Positions 10,116 to 17,483 of a stretch of 64,000 bases of DNA are shown one piece after another. The notes under the pieces are model-generated. The model saw only the letters and a list, made by a program, of their open reading frames with translations. It did no database searches and was not told the origin of the DNA. Source of the stretch: Anaerovorax sp. IOR16 (lineage in GTDB: Bacteria; Bacillota; Clostridia; Peptostreptococcales; Anaerovoracaceae). The translations under genes were made by a program, and so were the position numbers. Each line of letters opens with the position of its first letter. Positions within the stretch are counted from its first letter, which is position 1. Location: positions 434,001 through 498,000 of the forward strand of contig NZ_JADQTL010000009.1 of assembly GCF_017168145.1 (NCBI RefSeq). Direction: 5' to 3'.

Positions 10116-10144
10116 TTGCTTTCTGATAATAAATGTGGCAAAAT
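10116..10144 (+). promoter_or_regulatory. Predicted promoter of the guanidino-hydrolase operon
   Basis: TTGCTT (10116-10121) and CAAAAT (10139-10144) have a 17-base spacer. The 270-base gap between the divergent genes (9946-10214) is otherwise very AT-rich and holds no gene that I can see. Confidence 0.4.
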
Positions 10145-10161
10145 ATTTTCATAAAGTACAC

Positions 10162-10169
10162 TGTATACA
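10162..10169. promoter_or_regulatory. Candidate GntR-type operator (TGTATACA)
   Basis: TGTATACA is a perfect palindrome about 18 bases after the predicted -10. It is the core of the known Bacillus subtilis GntR operator (ACTTGTATACAAGT). Two further copies precede the amino acid ABC operon at 36728 and 36784. Binding by the adjacent repressor is inferred. Confidence 0.5.
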
Positions 10170-10214
10170 AAATACAAAAAGCAATGAGTAGAAAAGGCAC
10201 AGGAGGTATAAAAA

Positions 10215-11090
10215 ATGAAGTATGGTTGCCAATCTATGGTCGGTAAAATTGAATCTATTTTATTAAAACATCCGAAACAGGCGTTTATTAGCCAGGAAAA
10301 TTTGGATAAAACGTGGGAGGAATTTAAATATTTTGGATGTCCGGATTATCAGAAGGTTTTGGAGGAATACGAAGTATTTGAAAAGATTGTAAAAGAAAAT
10401 GTAGAAAATGTTTATTATCTTCCGCAGGATGATCGTACAGGTTTGGATTCTATTTACACACACGATCCATTAAAGGTTACGAAAAAGGGTGCAATTTATT
10501 TTCCTATGGGGAAGGTACTGCGAAGTAAAGAATACATGGCAACAAGAGAGTATTTAGAAAGCATAGGGATTCCAACTCTTGGCGTAATTGAAGCACCGGG
10601 AAAGATGGAGGGAGGTGACGTCCTTTGGATTGATGAAAAGACCGTAGCAATCGGAAGAGGATATCGTACGAATGATGAAGGAATTCGTCAATTTAAAGAA
10701 CTTACAAAAGATATTATCGATGAATATATTATTGTTCCAATGCCGCATGGAGACGGAGAGGATTGCTGTTTGCATCTTATGAGCATTATTAGTTTTGTGG
10801 ATACAGATAAAGCAGTTGTCTACTCCAAATATATGCCGGTATTTTTCAGAGAATGGCTTCTGGCAAGAGGAATTCAACTGATTGAGTGTAACGATAAGGA
10901 ATACGATTATTTGGGATCCAATTTACTTGCGCTGGAACCGGGAAAATGTATCTTAATTAAAGGATGCCCTGAAATACAAAAGAAGCTAGAGGATGCAGGT
11001 GTAGTCATTGCAACTTATGAAGGAAAGGAAATGTCGTATCGAGGAACCGGAGGTCCAACTTGTTTGACTTGTCCACTCACTCGACTGTAA
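10215..11090 (+). CDS. Guanidino-group hydrolase/amidinotransferase-superfamily protein (DDAH/arginine deiminase-like)
   Basis: A 291-residue protein of the pentein fold, whose enzymes act on arginine, agmatine, methylarginines or related guanidines. Likely catalytic residues are Asp135 in MEGGDVLW, His178 in MPHGDGEDCCLHL, and Cys283 in GGPTCLTCP near the C-terminus. The last resembles the GGxHCMTCP end of arginine deiminases. The length suits the DDAH/amidinotransferase branch better than the roughly 400-residue arginine deiminases. The ribosome site is AGGAGG, followed by ATG 10215. Downstream genes are a RocB-like hydrolase and a symporter, so catabolism of an arginine derivative is likely. 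The exact substrate is not readable. Confidence 0.75.
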   Translation: MKYGCQSMVGKIESILLKHPKQAFISQENLDKTWEEFKYFGCPDYQKVLEEYEVFEKIVKENVENVYYLPQDDRTGLDSIYTHDPLKVTKKGAIYFPMGKVLRSKEYMATREYLESIGIPTLGVIEAPGKMEGGDVLWIDEKTVAIGRGYRTNDEGIRQFKELTKDIIDEYIIVPMPHGDGEDCCLHLMSIISFVDTDKAVVYSKYMPVFFREWLLARGIQLIECNDKEYDYLGSNLLALEPGKCILIKGCPEIQKKLEDAGVVIATYEGKEMSYRGTGGPTCLTCPLTRL

Positions 11091-11105
11091 AGGAAGCGAT
11101 TTTCT

Positions 11106-12794
11106 ATGAATAAAAACAAAAAAATTGTATTTGATCACATAGGCGAAGAGATTAAAGATATTGTTTACAATTACATAAAAGCAAAGAGCTTTACTTACTC
11201 AAAAGGAGAAAAGGAAGCTGAGAATTACTTTTTAAACTATTTTGCAAGGATACCTTATTTTCAAAGAAACAAAGAATTTTATGGAGCTTATCCTATTTTA
11301 GGAGATACGTTTCATCGATCAGTATGTTGGGCAATGCGCAAAGGGACTTTGGACGATACTATTGTTATGATTCATCATTATGATGTTGTAACAATTGAAG
11401 ATTTCAAGTTATTGAAACCCCTGGCTTTTTCTCCGGATGAGTTGGAAAAGGAACTTTTCAAGATAAAGGATACGCTTCAGCCTGAGGTACAAGAGGATTT
11501 AGAAAGCAAGGGATACTTATTTGGCAGAGGCGTATGTGATATGAAGGGCGGTGGTGCAATACAAATGGCATTGCTCTCTTATTACACACAAGTTGAAAAT
11601 TTCAAAGGAAACATCATTGTGCTGGGCGTACCGGATGAAGAAAATTTATCGGCTGGAATGCGATCGGCGGTGATATTGCTTTCTGAGCTTCAGGACAAAT
11701 ACGGATTACAATATAAACTAATGATTAATTCCGAGCCCCATCAGAGGAAGGATTTAAAAAAAGGTGTCTTTTCGTTAGGATCCGTAGGGAAATTAATGCC
11801 GTTCATTTATGTACGTGGATCATTGGCACATGCAGGAAAAGTTTTTGAAGGTTTCAATCCTTTGAATTTAATGAGCAGCATTGTTCGGAAAACAGAACTG
11901 AATATGGAGCTGAGTGATACAGTAGGGCAGGAAGCCTCTCCTCCACCAACATGGCTGTATTTAAGGGATGACAAGGTAAACTATGATGTATCCATGCCGT
12001 TATCCGTTTCCGGTTGCTTTAGCATTCTTACTTTAAACCAGACACCATCGGCAATTTTAGAAAAGGTAAAACATATTTGTGAGGAAGCCTTTGAAGAGAT
12101 ATTAAAGGAAATGAATGACAGCTATGAGGCATTTCTAAATGCAACGAAGCAACCGCTTCACAAGCTTCCTTGGGAGAGTAAGGTAGTCGATTTTTCAAAC
12201 CTTTATAAAGAAGCCTATGAGACACATGGAGAATTATTTGAACAGGAATATAAAAAAGAGATAAAGATACTCTATGAAAAAAGAAAAAATAACGAAATGA
12301 GTCTCATTGCTTGCAACTTTGCTTTAGTCGATTTTGTTTACAATTTCATTGATGACTTATCGCCAAAAGTCGTATACGGACTGATTCCACCTTATTATCC
12401 AAATGTTTCTAATTTATTTTTTGATCAATTAGATGATAGTATCAAAATGATAGCAGAAAACTTAAATGATTTTACGTGGAAAGAGTTTAATCAGGAGTAT
12501 ACAAAAGAGTATTTCTATACGGGCATATCTGACTTGAGTTATACCAGCATATCCAATGCAAAACAGGTAACAAAGGCGTTGGAAGATTCCATGCCCTTCT
12601 TTGGCAGTTTGTATGATATTCCGGTGACAAGCATTGAAAAAATAGCAATGCCTGTCATCAATATCGGTCCTTGGGGAAAGGATTTTCATAAATTGACCGA
12701 GCGTGTGTTAAAAGAGGATTTGTATATGAGGACTCCAAGGATAATAAAATATGCCATCGATACGATCTTAAAAGAAAAATACGATAATTCTTAG
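11106..12794 (+). CDS. M20-family metallohydrolase, RocB-like
   Basis: A 562-residue M20/M28-type zinc hydrolase whose length matches RocB of the Bacillus arginine-degradation regulon (about 566 residues). Metal-site motifs are MIHHYDVV, the bridging Asp in GRGVCDMKGGG, the Glu pair in GVPDEENLSAG, and the later His in RGSLAHAGK. RocB's own reaction is not firmly established; the family contains deacylases and peptidases. It begins 15 bases after the guanidino hydrolase and 18 bases before a symporter gene, so the three form one operon. A role in freeing or trimming an arginine-derived compound fits, but is inference. Confidence 0.8.
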   Translation: MNKNKKIVFDHIGEEIKDIVYNYIKAKSFTYSKGEKEAENYFLNYFARIPYFQRNKEFYGAYPILGDTFHRSVCWAMRKGTLDDTIVMIHHYDVVTIEDFKLLKPLAFSPDELEKELFKIKDTLQPEVQEDLESKGYLFGRGVCDMKGGGAIQMALLSYYTQVENFKGNIIVLGVPDEENLSAGMRSAVILLSELQDKYGLQYKLMINSEPHQRKDLKKGVFSLGSVGKLMPFIYVRGSLAHAGKVFEGFNPLNLMSSIVRKTELNMELSDTVGQEASPPPTWLYLRDDKVNYDVSMPLSVSGCFSILTLNQTPSAILEKVKHICEEAFEEILKEMNDSYEAFLNATKQPLHKLPWESKVVDFSNLYKEAYETHGELFEQEYKKEIKILYEKRKNNEMSLIACNFALVDFVYNFIDDLSPKVVYGLIPPYYPNVSNLFFDQLDDSIKMIAENLNDFTWKEFNQEYTKEYFYTGISDLSYTSISNAKQVTKALEDSMPFFGSLYDIPVTSIEKIAMPVINIGPWGKDFHKLTERVLKEDLYMRTPRIIKYAIDTILKEKYDNS

Positions 12795-12812
12795 CTGTAA
12801 AGGAGGGAAATT

Positions 12813-14291
12813 ATGAGCTTTGAAAATTTTATGATGACTTTAATTTGGGACTATATGTGGGGAATGCCAATGATTATCTTAATATTGGCAACTGGTTTTT
12901 ATGTTACAATTCGCACTCGTTTTTTCCAATTTACTAATTTTAAAACAGCTATGAAGCATGCACTTGGCAGTATCTTTGGAAAAGGAGAAAAAGATAAAAA
13001 CGAAACTGGTGTACTTTCTCCTATGGAAGCGATGAGTACGGCGCTTGGAACGACCATTGGAGTTGGAAACATCGGTGGTGTTGCAACTGCGATTGCAGTC
13101 GGAGGCCCTGGTGCCGTCTTTTGGATGTGGATAGCGGGTATGTTTGGTATGATTATCAAAATGTCCGAAATTACGTTAGCAGTGCATTACCGTTCCAAAG
13201 ATGCAAACAATGAGGCTTATGGCGGTCCAAACTACTATATGAAAAAGGGGATCGGAATTGAAAAAAACTGGAAACCTGTTTTTAAAATTCTAAGTTGTTT
13301 ATTTGCTTTTGGATTTCTAACTGGATATGTGATTAACATTCAAACCTATACGGTTTCTGAGGCAGTTGCTAATACCTTTAATCTTGGTATGATTGGTGTC
13401 GGTATTGTATATACCATTGCACTTTATGTTATGATCAGCGGTGGGTTAAAATCTGTCGGTAAGTTTGCAATTAAAATGGTACCATTTATGTGTGCATTTT
13501 ATCTTTTAGGCGGGCTATTCATTATTTTGAAAAACATAGCAGATGTTCCAGGTGTGATTGGGCTTATTTTCCATAGTGCGTTCTCTGGAACGGCAGCCTT
13601 CGGCGGATTTATGGGAGCCAGTGTCACTTTAGCAATCAAAACAGGAATGGCACGTTCTGTATTCAGTAATGAAGCCGGCTGGGGTTCCGCACCGATGATT
13701 CATGCTTCTGCGAAGGTAGATCATCCGATTAAGCAAGGTCTCATGGGAATTTTTGAAGTATTTGTAGATACCTTTATTATTTGCACTATTACCTGCCTTG
13801 TTATTTTGGTTACCGGTCAATGGAATAGTGGGCTGGATGGAGCAACACTGACATTAGCAGCATTTGAAACAGGAATTGGTTCCCTTGGTCGTATTATTTT
13901 AGCATTTGGGGTTTTCCTTTTCGGGTTAACAACATCCAGCGGTGTTTACGCACAGATTGAAGTAGTCGTACGATATTTAATTGGTGAATCGAAAAAGAAG
14001 GATCTTATTTTAAAAATTTACAAATGGACGTATCCGATTCCAAGTTTAGCATTGGTATTCATTGCAGTTTATATGGAATATCCAGGTACTACCGTATGGC
14101 TCTTCTCTGATGCATCAACGGCATTGCCGATTTTCTCAAATATTATTGCACTTTTGATCTTGGCTCCGAAATTTACAGACTTAATTAAGGATTACCAAGC
14201 AAGATATATGGGAATCGGAGAAATTGATCCGAATTTTAAAATTTTCTATGAAAAAGAAGAAAATAATGCAGCAACAAAAAGAATTGGCTAA
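12813..14291 (+). CDS. Sodium:alanine/glycine symporter (AGCS family)
   Basis: A 492-residue inner-membrane carrier with about eleven hydrophobic helices. The AGCS signatures are GVLSPMEAMSTALGTTIGVGNIGG (residues about 66-90) and RSVFSNEAGWGSAPMIHA in the middle. The family imports alanine, glycine or related neutral amino acids with Na+ or H+. An AGGAGGG ribosome site precedes ATG 12813. As the last gene of the guanidino-hydrolase/RocB operon, it may import the operon's substrate or export a neutral amino acid product. The direction cannot be read. Two hairpins follow the stop codon. Confidence 0.9.
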   Translation: MSFENFMMTLIWDYMWGMPMIILILATGFYVTIRTRFFQFTNFKTAMKHALGSIFGKGEKDKNETGVLSPMEAMSTALGTTIGVGNIGGVATAIAVGGPGAVFWMWIAGMFGMIIKMSEITLAVHYRSKDANNEAYGGPNYYMKKGIGIEKNWKPVFKILSCLFAFGFLTGYVINIQTYTVSEAVANTFNLGMIGVGIVYTIALYVMISGGLKSVGKFAIKMVPFMCAFYLLGGLFIILKNIADVPGVIGLIFHSAFSGTAAFGGFMGASVTLAIKTGMARSVFSNEAGWGSAPMIHASAKVDHPIKQGLMGIFEVFVDTFIICTITCLVILVTGQWNSGLDGATLTLAAFETGIGSLGRIILAFGVFLFGLTTSSGVYAQIEVVVRYLIGESKKKDLILKIYKWTYPIPSLALVFIAVYMEYPGTTVWLFSDASTALPIFSNIIALLILAPKFTDLIKDYQARYMGIGEIDPNFKIFYEKEENNAATKRIG

Positions 14292-14308
14292 AAAAAGAAT
14301 ATTATTTA

Positions 14309-14345
14309 GGCAGACAGTGTAAAAACTGTCTGTCTGCTTTTTTTA
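14309..14345 (+). terminator. Terminator after the AGCS symporter gene
   Basis: A GCAGACAG arm pairs with CTGTCTGC and is followed by a T7 tract, 17 bases after the stop codon. Confidence 0.85.
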
Positions 14346-14399
14346 AAAGAAAAGGCAGGAAAAATTTCTGACAAAACAAAATAATTAAACCAAATTCTA

Positions 14400-14446
14400 A
14401 AAATCACCAATTTATATCTTTTGGTATATTCATTTGGTGGTTTTTT
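14400..14446 (+). terminator. Second hairpin with T tract, 55 bases after the first
   Basis: AAAATCACCAA (14400-14410) pairs with TTGGTGGTTTT (14434-14444; one G-U) over a 23-nt loop, and T6 ends the 3' arm. It could be a back-up terminator or the remnant of another transcription unit. No gene is visible between the two hairpins. Confidence 0.5.
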
Positions 14447-14498
14447 CTTTTGCAAAAATACAAATATTCATTATTCTGAATTTTTCTTCAAGATATTG

Positions 14499-14527
14499 TT
14501 GACATTTTTCGAGCTACTTTTTATAAT
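14499..14527 (+). promoter_or_regulatory. Perfect-consensus promoter of the DUF819-dipeptidase operon
   Basis: TTGACA (14499-14504) and TATAAT (14522-14527) are both exact consensus with the ideal 17-base spacer. The predicted start near 14534 leaves a leader of about 57 nt. Confidence 0.85.
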
Positions 14528-14590
14528 TAAAATGAATTAATCATCAATAAATTGATGAAATGCAATTATAATTTTAAGGAGGTCAGGAAA

Positions 14591-15799
14591 ATGCAAAATA
14601 CGTTAATTAGTGCAGACAATACGTGGGTATTATGGGCAATTATCTCGGGCTGGGTAGCATTCAGCATTTATCTTGAGCAGAAGTATGCGTGGGCAGCCAA
14701 AATGTCCGGTGCGATTGTTGCACTCTTGGGAGCTTTGGTTTTAACAAACTTTAATATTATCCCGACAGATGCTCCTGTATACGATGTGATTTGGGGATAT
14801 GTTGTTCCTATGGCCATTCCATTATTGTTGATGCAATGTAACATCAAAAAGATATGGAAAGAAAGCGGACGTATGCTGATTCTTTTCTTAATTGGCTCGT
14901 TAGGAACTACTTGTGGCGCAATTGTGGCCTATATGGCACTGCGTAACTTCATACCTGGACTTGCTGGTGTGGCCGGAATGATGACAGGTTCTTACATTGG
15001 TGGCGGTGTTAATTTTGCAGCTTTGGCAGGTGCTTTTGACATTCCGGGAGAACTGGTTTCAGCAACTACCGTAGCTGATAATCTTCTTATGACGTTATAC
15101 TTCTTTGTATTAATTGCCATTCCTTCTATTGGATTTTTTAGAAAAAATTATTCACATCCATATGTAGATGAAGTAGAGAGCATGGGGAACAAAGATGGTG
15201 ATGCGACGAGTGCAGCATCTTATTGGGGCAGAAAAGAAATTTCTTTAAAGGATATTGCATTTGCTTGTGCAACGAGCTTTATTATTGTTGCAATATCAAC
15301 ATCTGCCGCAGCATTTTTGGCTGAAATCATTCCAACGGACAGTGTTGTGTCAAATATGTTGAATGCTTTACTTGGTAACAAATATTTAATCATAACCACT
15401 TTAGCGATGTGTGTAGCTACCTTTGCACCAAATACATTTGGAGAAATTAAAGGAACGCAGGAAATCGGCACATATTTAATCTATCTATTCTTCTTTGTAA
15501 TTGGTGTTCCGGCATCCATTATGATGATAATTAAGAATTCACCATTGCTTTTGGTATTCTGTACCATTATGGTTCTAATCAATATGCTGTTCGTATTTGT
15601 ATTTGGAAAAATATTAAAATTTAATTTAGAAGATATCATTTTGGCTTCCAATGCAAACATCGGCGGACCAACGACTGCGGTAGCAATGGCAATCTCAAAG
15701 GGCTGGATTAAGTTAGTTGGACCGATTATGTTAGTTGGAACATTGGGTTATGTAATTGGAACCTATCTAGGAATTTTTATGGGGAATCTATTGCTGTAA
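14591..15799 (+). CDS. DUF819-family membrane protein (YjcL-like predicted transporter)
   Basis: A 402-residue polytopic membrane protein. The start is ATG 14591, eight bases after AGGAGG; an earlier in-frame ATG at 14552 has no ribosome site. The DUF819 pattern is clear: GLAGVAGMMTGSYIGGGVNFAAL in the first half and the pseudo-repeat FNLEDIILASNANIGGPTTAVAMA near the end. This inverted-repeat layout resembles secondary transporters. No substrate is established for the family. It sits 32 bases before an M19 dipeptidase gene under a very strong promoter, so import of a dipeptide or its product is a reasonable guess. Confidence 0.85.
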   Translation: MQNTLISADNTWVLWAIISGWVAFSIYLEQKYAWAAKMSGAIVALLGALVLTNFNIIPTDAPVYDVIWGYVVPMAIPLLLMQCNIKKIWKESGRMLILFLIGSLGTTCGAIVAYMALRNFIPGLAGVAGMMTGSYIGGGVNFAALAGAFDIPGELVSATTVADNLLMTLYFFVLIAIPSIGFFRKNYSHPYVDEVESMGNKDGDATSAASYWGRKEISLKDIAFACATSFIIVAISTSAAAFLAEIIPTDSVVSNMLNALLGNKYLIITTLAMCVATFAPNTFGEIKGTQEIGTYLIYLFFFVIGVPASIMMIIKNSPLLLVFCTIMVLINMLFVFVFGKILKFNLEDIILASNANIGGPTTAVAMAISKGWIKLVGPIMLVGTLGYVIGTYLGIFMGNLLL

Positions 15800-15831
15800 A
15801 CATAGCAGAAATATAGAAAGAAGGAGAAAGT

Positions 15832-16803
15832 ATGGTTTTTGATGGGCATTCCGATATTTGGTCAGACGTTACGATTCGTTCATTAAGAGGAGAGACAGAT
15901 ATACTGAAAAAATATCATCTGCCAAGACTTCGAAAGGGTCAAATTGAAGGAAGTATTTTTGTAATATGGGTCGATCCTCCTTATGATAAGGAACCGTTTA
16001 AAAGAACCCTGCAGATTATAGAAGCAATTAAAAAAGAGGCTGCTGTTTGTAATGAAATTGCAATTGTAAAGAATTATACTGAGATGGAGCAAGCAAAGGC
16101 TGAAGGCAAATTTTATATTTTTATTGGTCTGGAAGGTTTAAATAGCATTGGTGAGAATTTAAGTCTGATTGATGAATATTATGAGTTTGGAGCAAGACAT
16201 GCCATGCTTTCTTGGAATGAACAAAATGCATTGGCTACCGGGGTACAAGGTGACCCTAATAGAGGGCTTACAGATCTTGGAAAGCAGGCAGTAAAGAAAA
16301 TCATGGATAAAAACATGATTATGGACGTTTCGCATTTAAATGAAAAATCTTTCTGGGATGTGATAAACATAGCACAATCACCAATCATTGCATCTCACTC
16401 AAATGCAAGAGTTTTAAGCAATGCAGAGCGTAATTTAACCGATGATCAGTTACTTGAAATTCGTAATTTAAATGGATTAGTGGGGATTAACTCATTCAAT
16501 CGTTTCGTAAGCTTGGACATTTCTGAGCAAACAGTGGACAACCTTTTAAAACACATTGTTTATATTTGTGATAAAATTGGTGTAGAGCATGTGGGATTTG
16601 GTTTTGACTTCTTTGAATTTATGTCCGTTGATTCCATGCGCTCCTACAGCAATCAAAACACATCGTTTACTGTAGGATTAGAAGATTGTTCAAAGGTACC
16701 AAGCCTTTTGGAAAAAATGAAAAAAGTAGGATTCCATAAGGATGAAATAGAAGCAATCAGCTATAAGAACTATCATCGTTTAATCAAAAATATAATTGGG
16801 TAA
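15832..16803 (+). CDS. Membrane dipeptidase (peptidase M19, renal-dipeptidase family)
   Basis: A 323-residue TIM-barrel zinc dipeptidase. Metal-ligand motifs are DGHSDIW at the N-terminus, FIGLEG (bridging Glu), DVSHLNEKSFWD, ASHSNAR and the late Asp in GFGFDFFEF. M19 enzymes cleave dipeptides, often with a D-residue or cysteinyl-glycine at the C-terminal position. No signal peptide is present, so it should act in the cytoplasm on imported dipeptides. GAAGGAG precedes ATG 15832. It is the second gene of the DUF819 operon and ends at a terminator shared with a convergent regulator. Confidence 0.92.
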   Translation: MVFDGHSDIWSDVTIRSLRGETDILKKYHLPRLRKGQIEGSIFVIWVDPPYDKEPFKRTLQIIEAIKKEAAVCNEIAIVKNYTEMEQAKAEGKFYIFIGLEGLNSIGENLSLIDEYYEFGARHAMLSWNEQNALATGVQGDPNRGLTDLGKQAVKKIMDKNMIMDVSHLNEKSFWDVINIAQSPIIASHSNARVLSNAERNLTDDQLLEIRNLNGLVGINSFNRFVSLDISEQTVDNLLKHIVYICDKIGVEHVGFGFDFFEFMSVDSMRSYSNQNTSFTVGLEDCSKVPSLLEKMKKVGFHKDEIEAISYKNYHRLIKNIIG

Positions 16804-16811
16804 AGAATAAG

Positions 16812-16848
16812 AAATAGACCATTTTATATGTTAAAATGGTCTATTTTT
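16812..16848. terminator. Bidirectional terminator between dipeptidase and XRE-cupin genes
   Basis: A 15-bp stem (AAATAGACCATTTTA and its complement, 5-nt loop) has T and A tracts on the two sides and serves the convergent genes. Confidence 0.85.
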
Positions 16849-16852
16849 GTAT

Positions 16853-17404
16853 TTAAAAGAATAGTGGGGTCATAGCCCATATTGATATGCAGTCTTCTTC
16901 TTCAAAATTAACGTATTTATGGGGCAAATTACTGTCAAAGTAAATGCTGTCTCCTTCATGAAGAACATAATCTTCACCGTTCAGCTGTACCGTAAGTGTG
17001 CCAGCTAGAACAAAACCGCATTCCTCTCCTTCATGGGTTAAGTATTCTTTTTCATAGATTTGGCCGCCTTTTAAAGTAATCTTTACAAAATCAATTAGGT
17101 GATTGCTGTTATCCGGAGAAAGGAGTTGGTAAATCGCATTTCCTTTATTCATAATGATTTTTTTATGATCGTCTTTTCTAATAATAACACGGTCATTTTT
17201 TTTCTCGTCATCAAAAAAGTAACTGATGTTCGTATCCAACGCTTGTGCAATACGCCAAATGCTAACAACTGAGGGAACCACAAGTTCTCGTTCTATTTGG
17301 CTAATGAGTCCTGTGCTTACGTTAGATTTTTCGGAAAGCTGTAAAATACTCATCTTTTTTTGTTTTCTCAGACTTTTTACTTTATTACCGATATTAAACT
17401 GCAT
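16853..17404 (-). CDS. XRE-family regulator with C-terminal cupin domain
   Basis: A 183-residue regulator. Residues 1-62 form a Cro/CI-type helix-turn-helix (KVKSLRKQKKMSILQLSEKS, STGLISQIERE). Residues about 95-180 form a cupin barrel with a THEGEECGFVLAGT strand and a HEGDSIYFDSNLPHKY strand. Related HTH-cupin regulators control amino acid, polyamine or peptide metabolism and bind a small ligand in the cupin. A GGAG ribosome site precedes the ATG at 17404 (complement). It is convergent with the DUF819-dipeptidase operon and a plausible regulator of it. No operator was identified. Confidence 0.88.
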   Translation of the reverse strand: MQFNIGNKVKSLRKQKKMSILQLSEKSNVSTGLISQIERELVVPSVVSIWRIAQALDTNISYFFDDEKKNDRVIIRKDDHKKIIMNKGNAIYQLLSPDNSNHLIDFVKITLKGGQIYEKEYLTHEGEECGFVLAGTLTVQLNGEDYVLHEGDSIYFDSNLPHKYVNFEEEDCISIWAMTPLFF

Positions 17405-17483
17405 CGTACCACTCCTTTGGAAATTTTTTTCTTTATTCTATCATGTTTCAAGTCAGTGGACAACCAAAAGGAGAGAGTCATAG

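Noticed and set aside
14603-14840. Further TGTATAC-like matches within coding regions (for example near 14776)
   Set aside because: They lie inside coding sequence away from promoters and lack the full palindrome, so they were not counted as operators.
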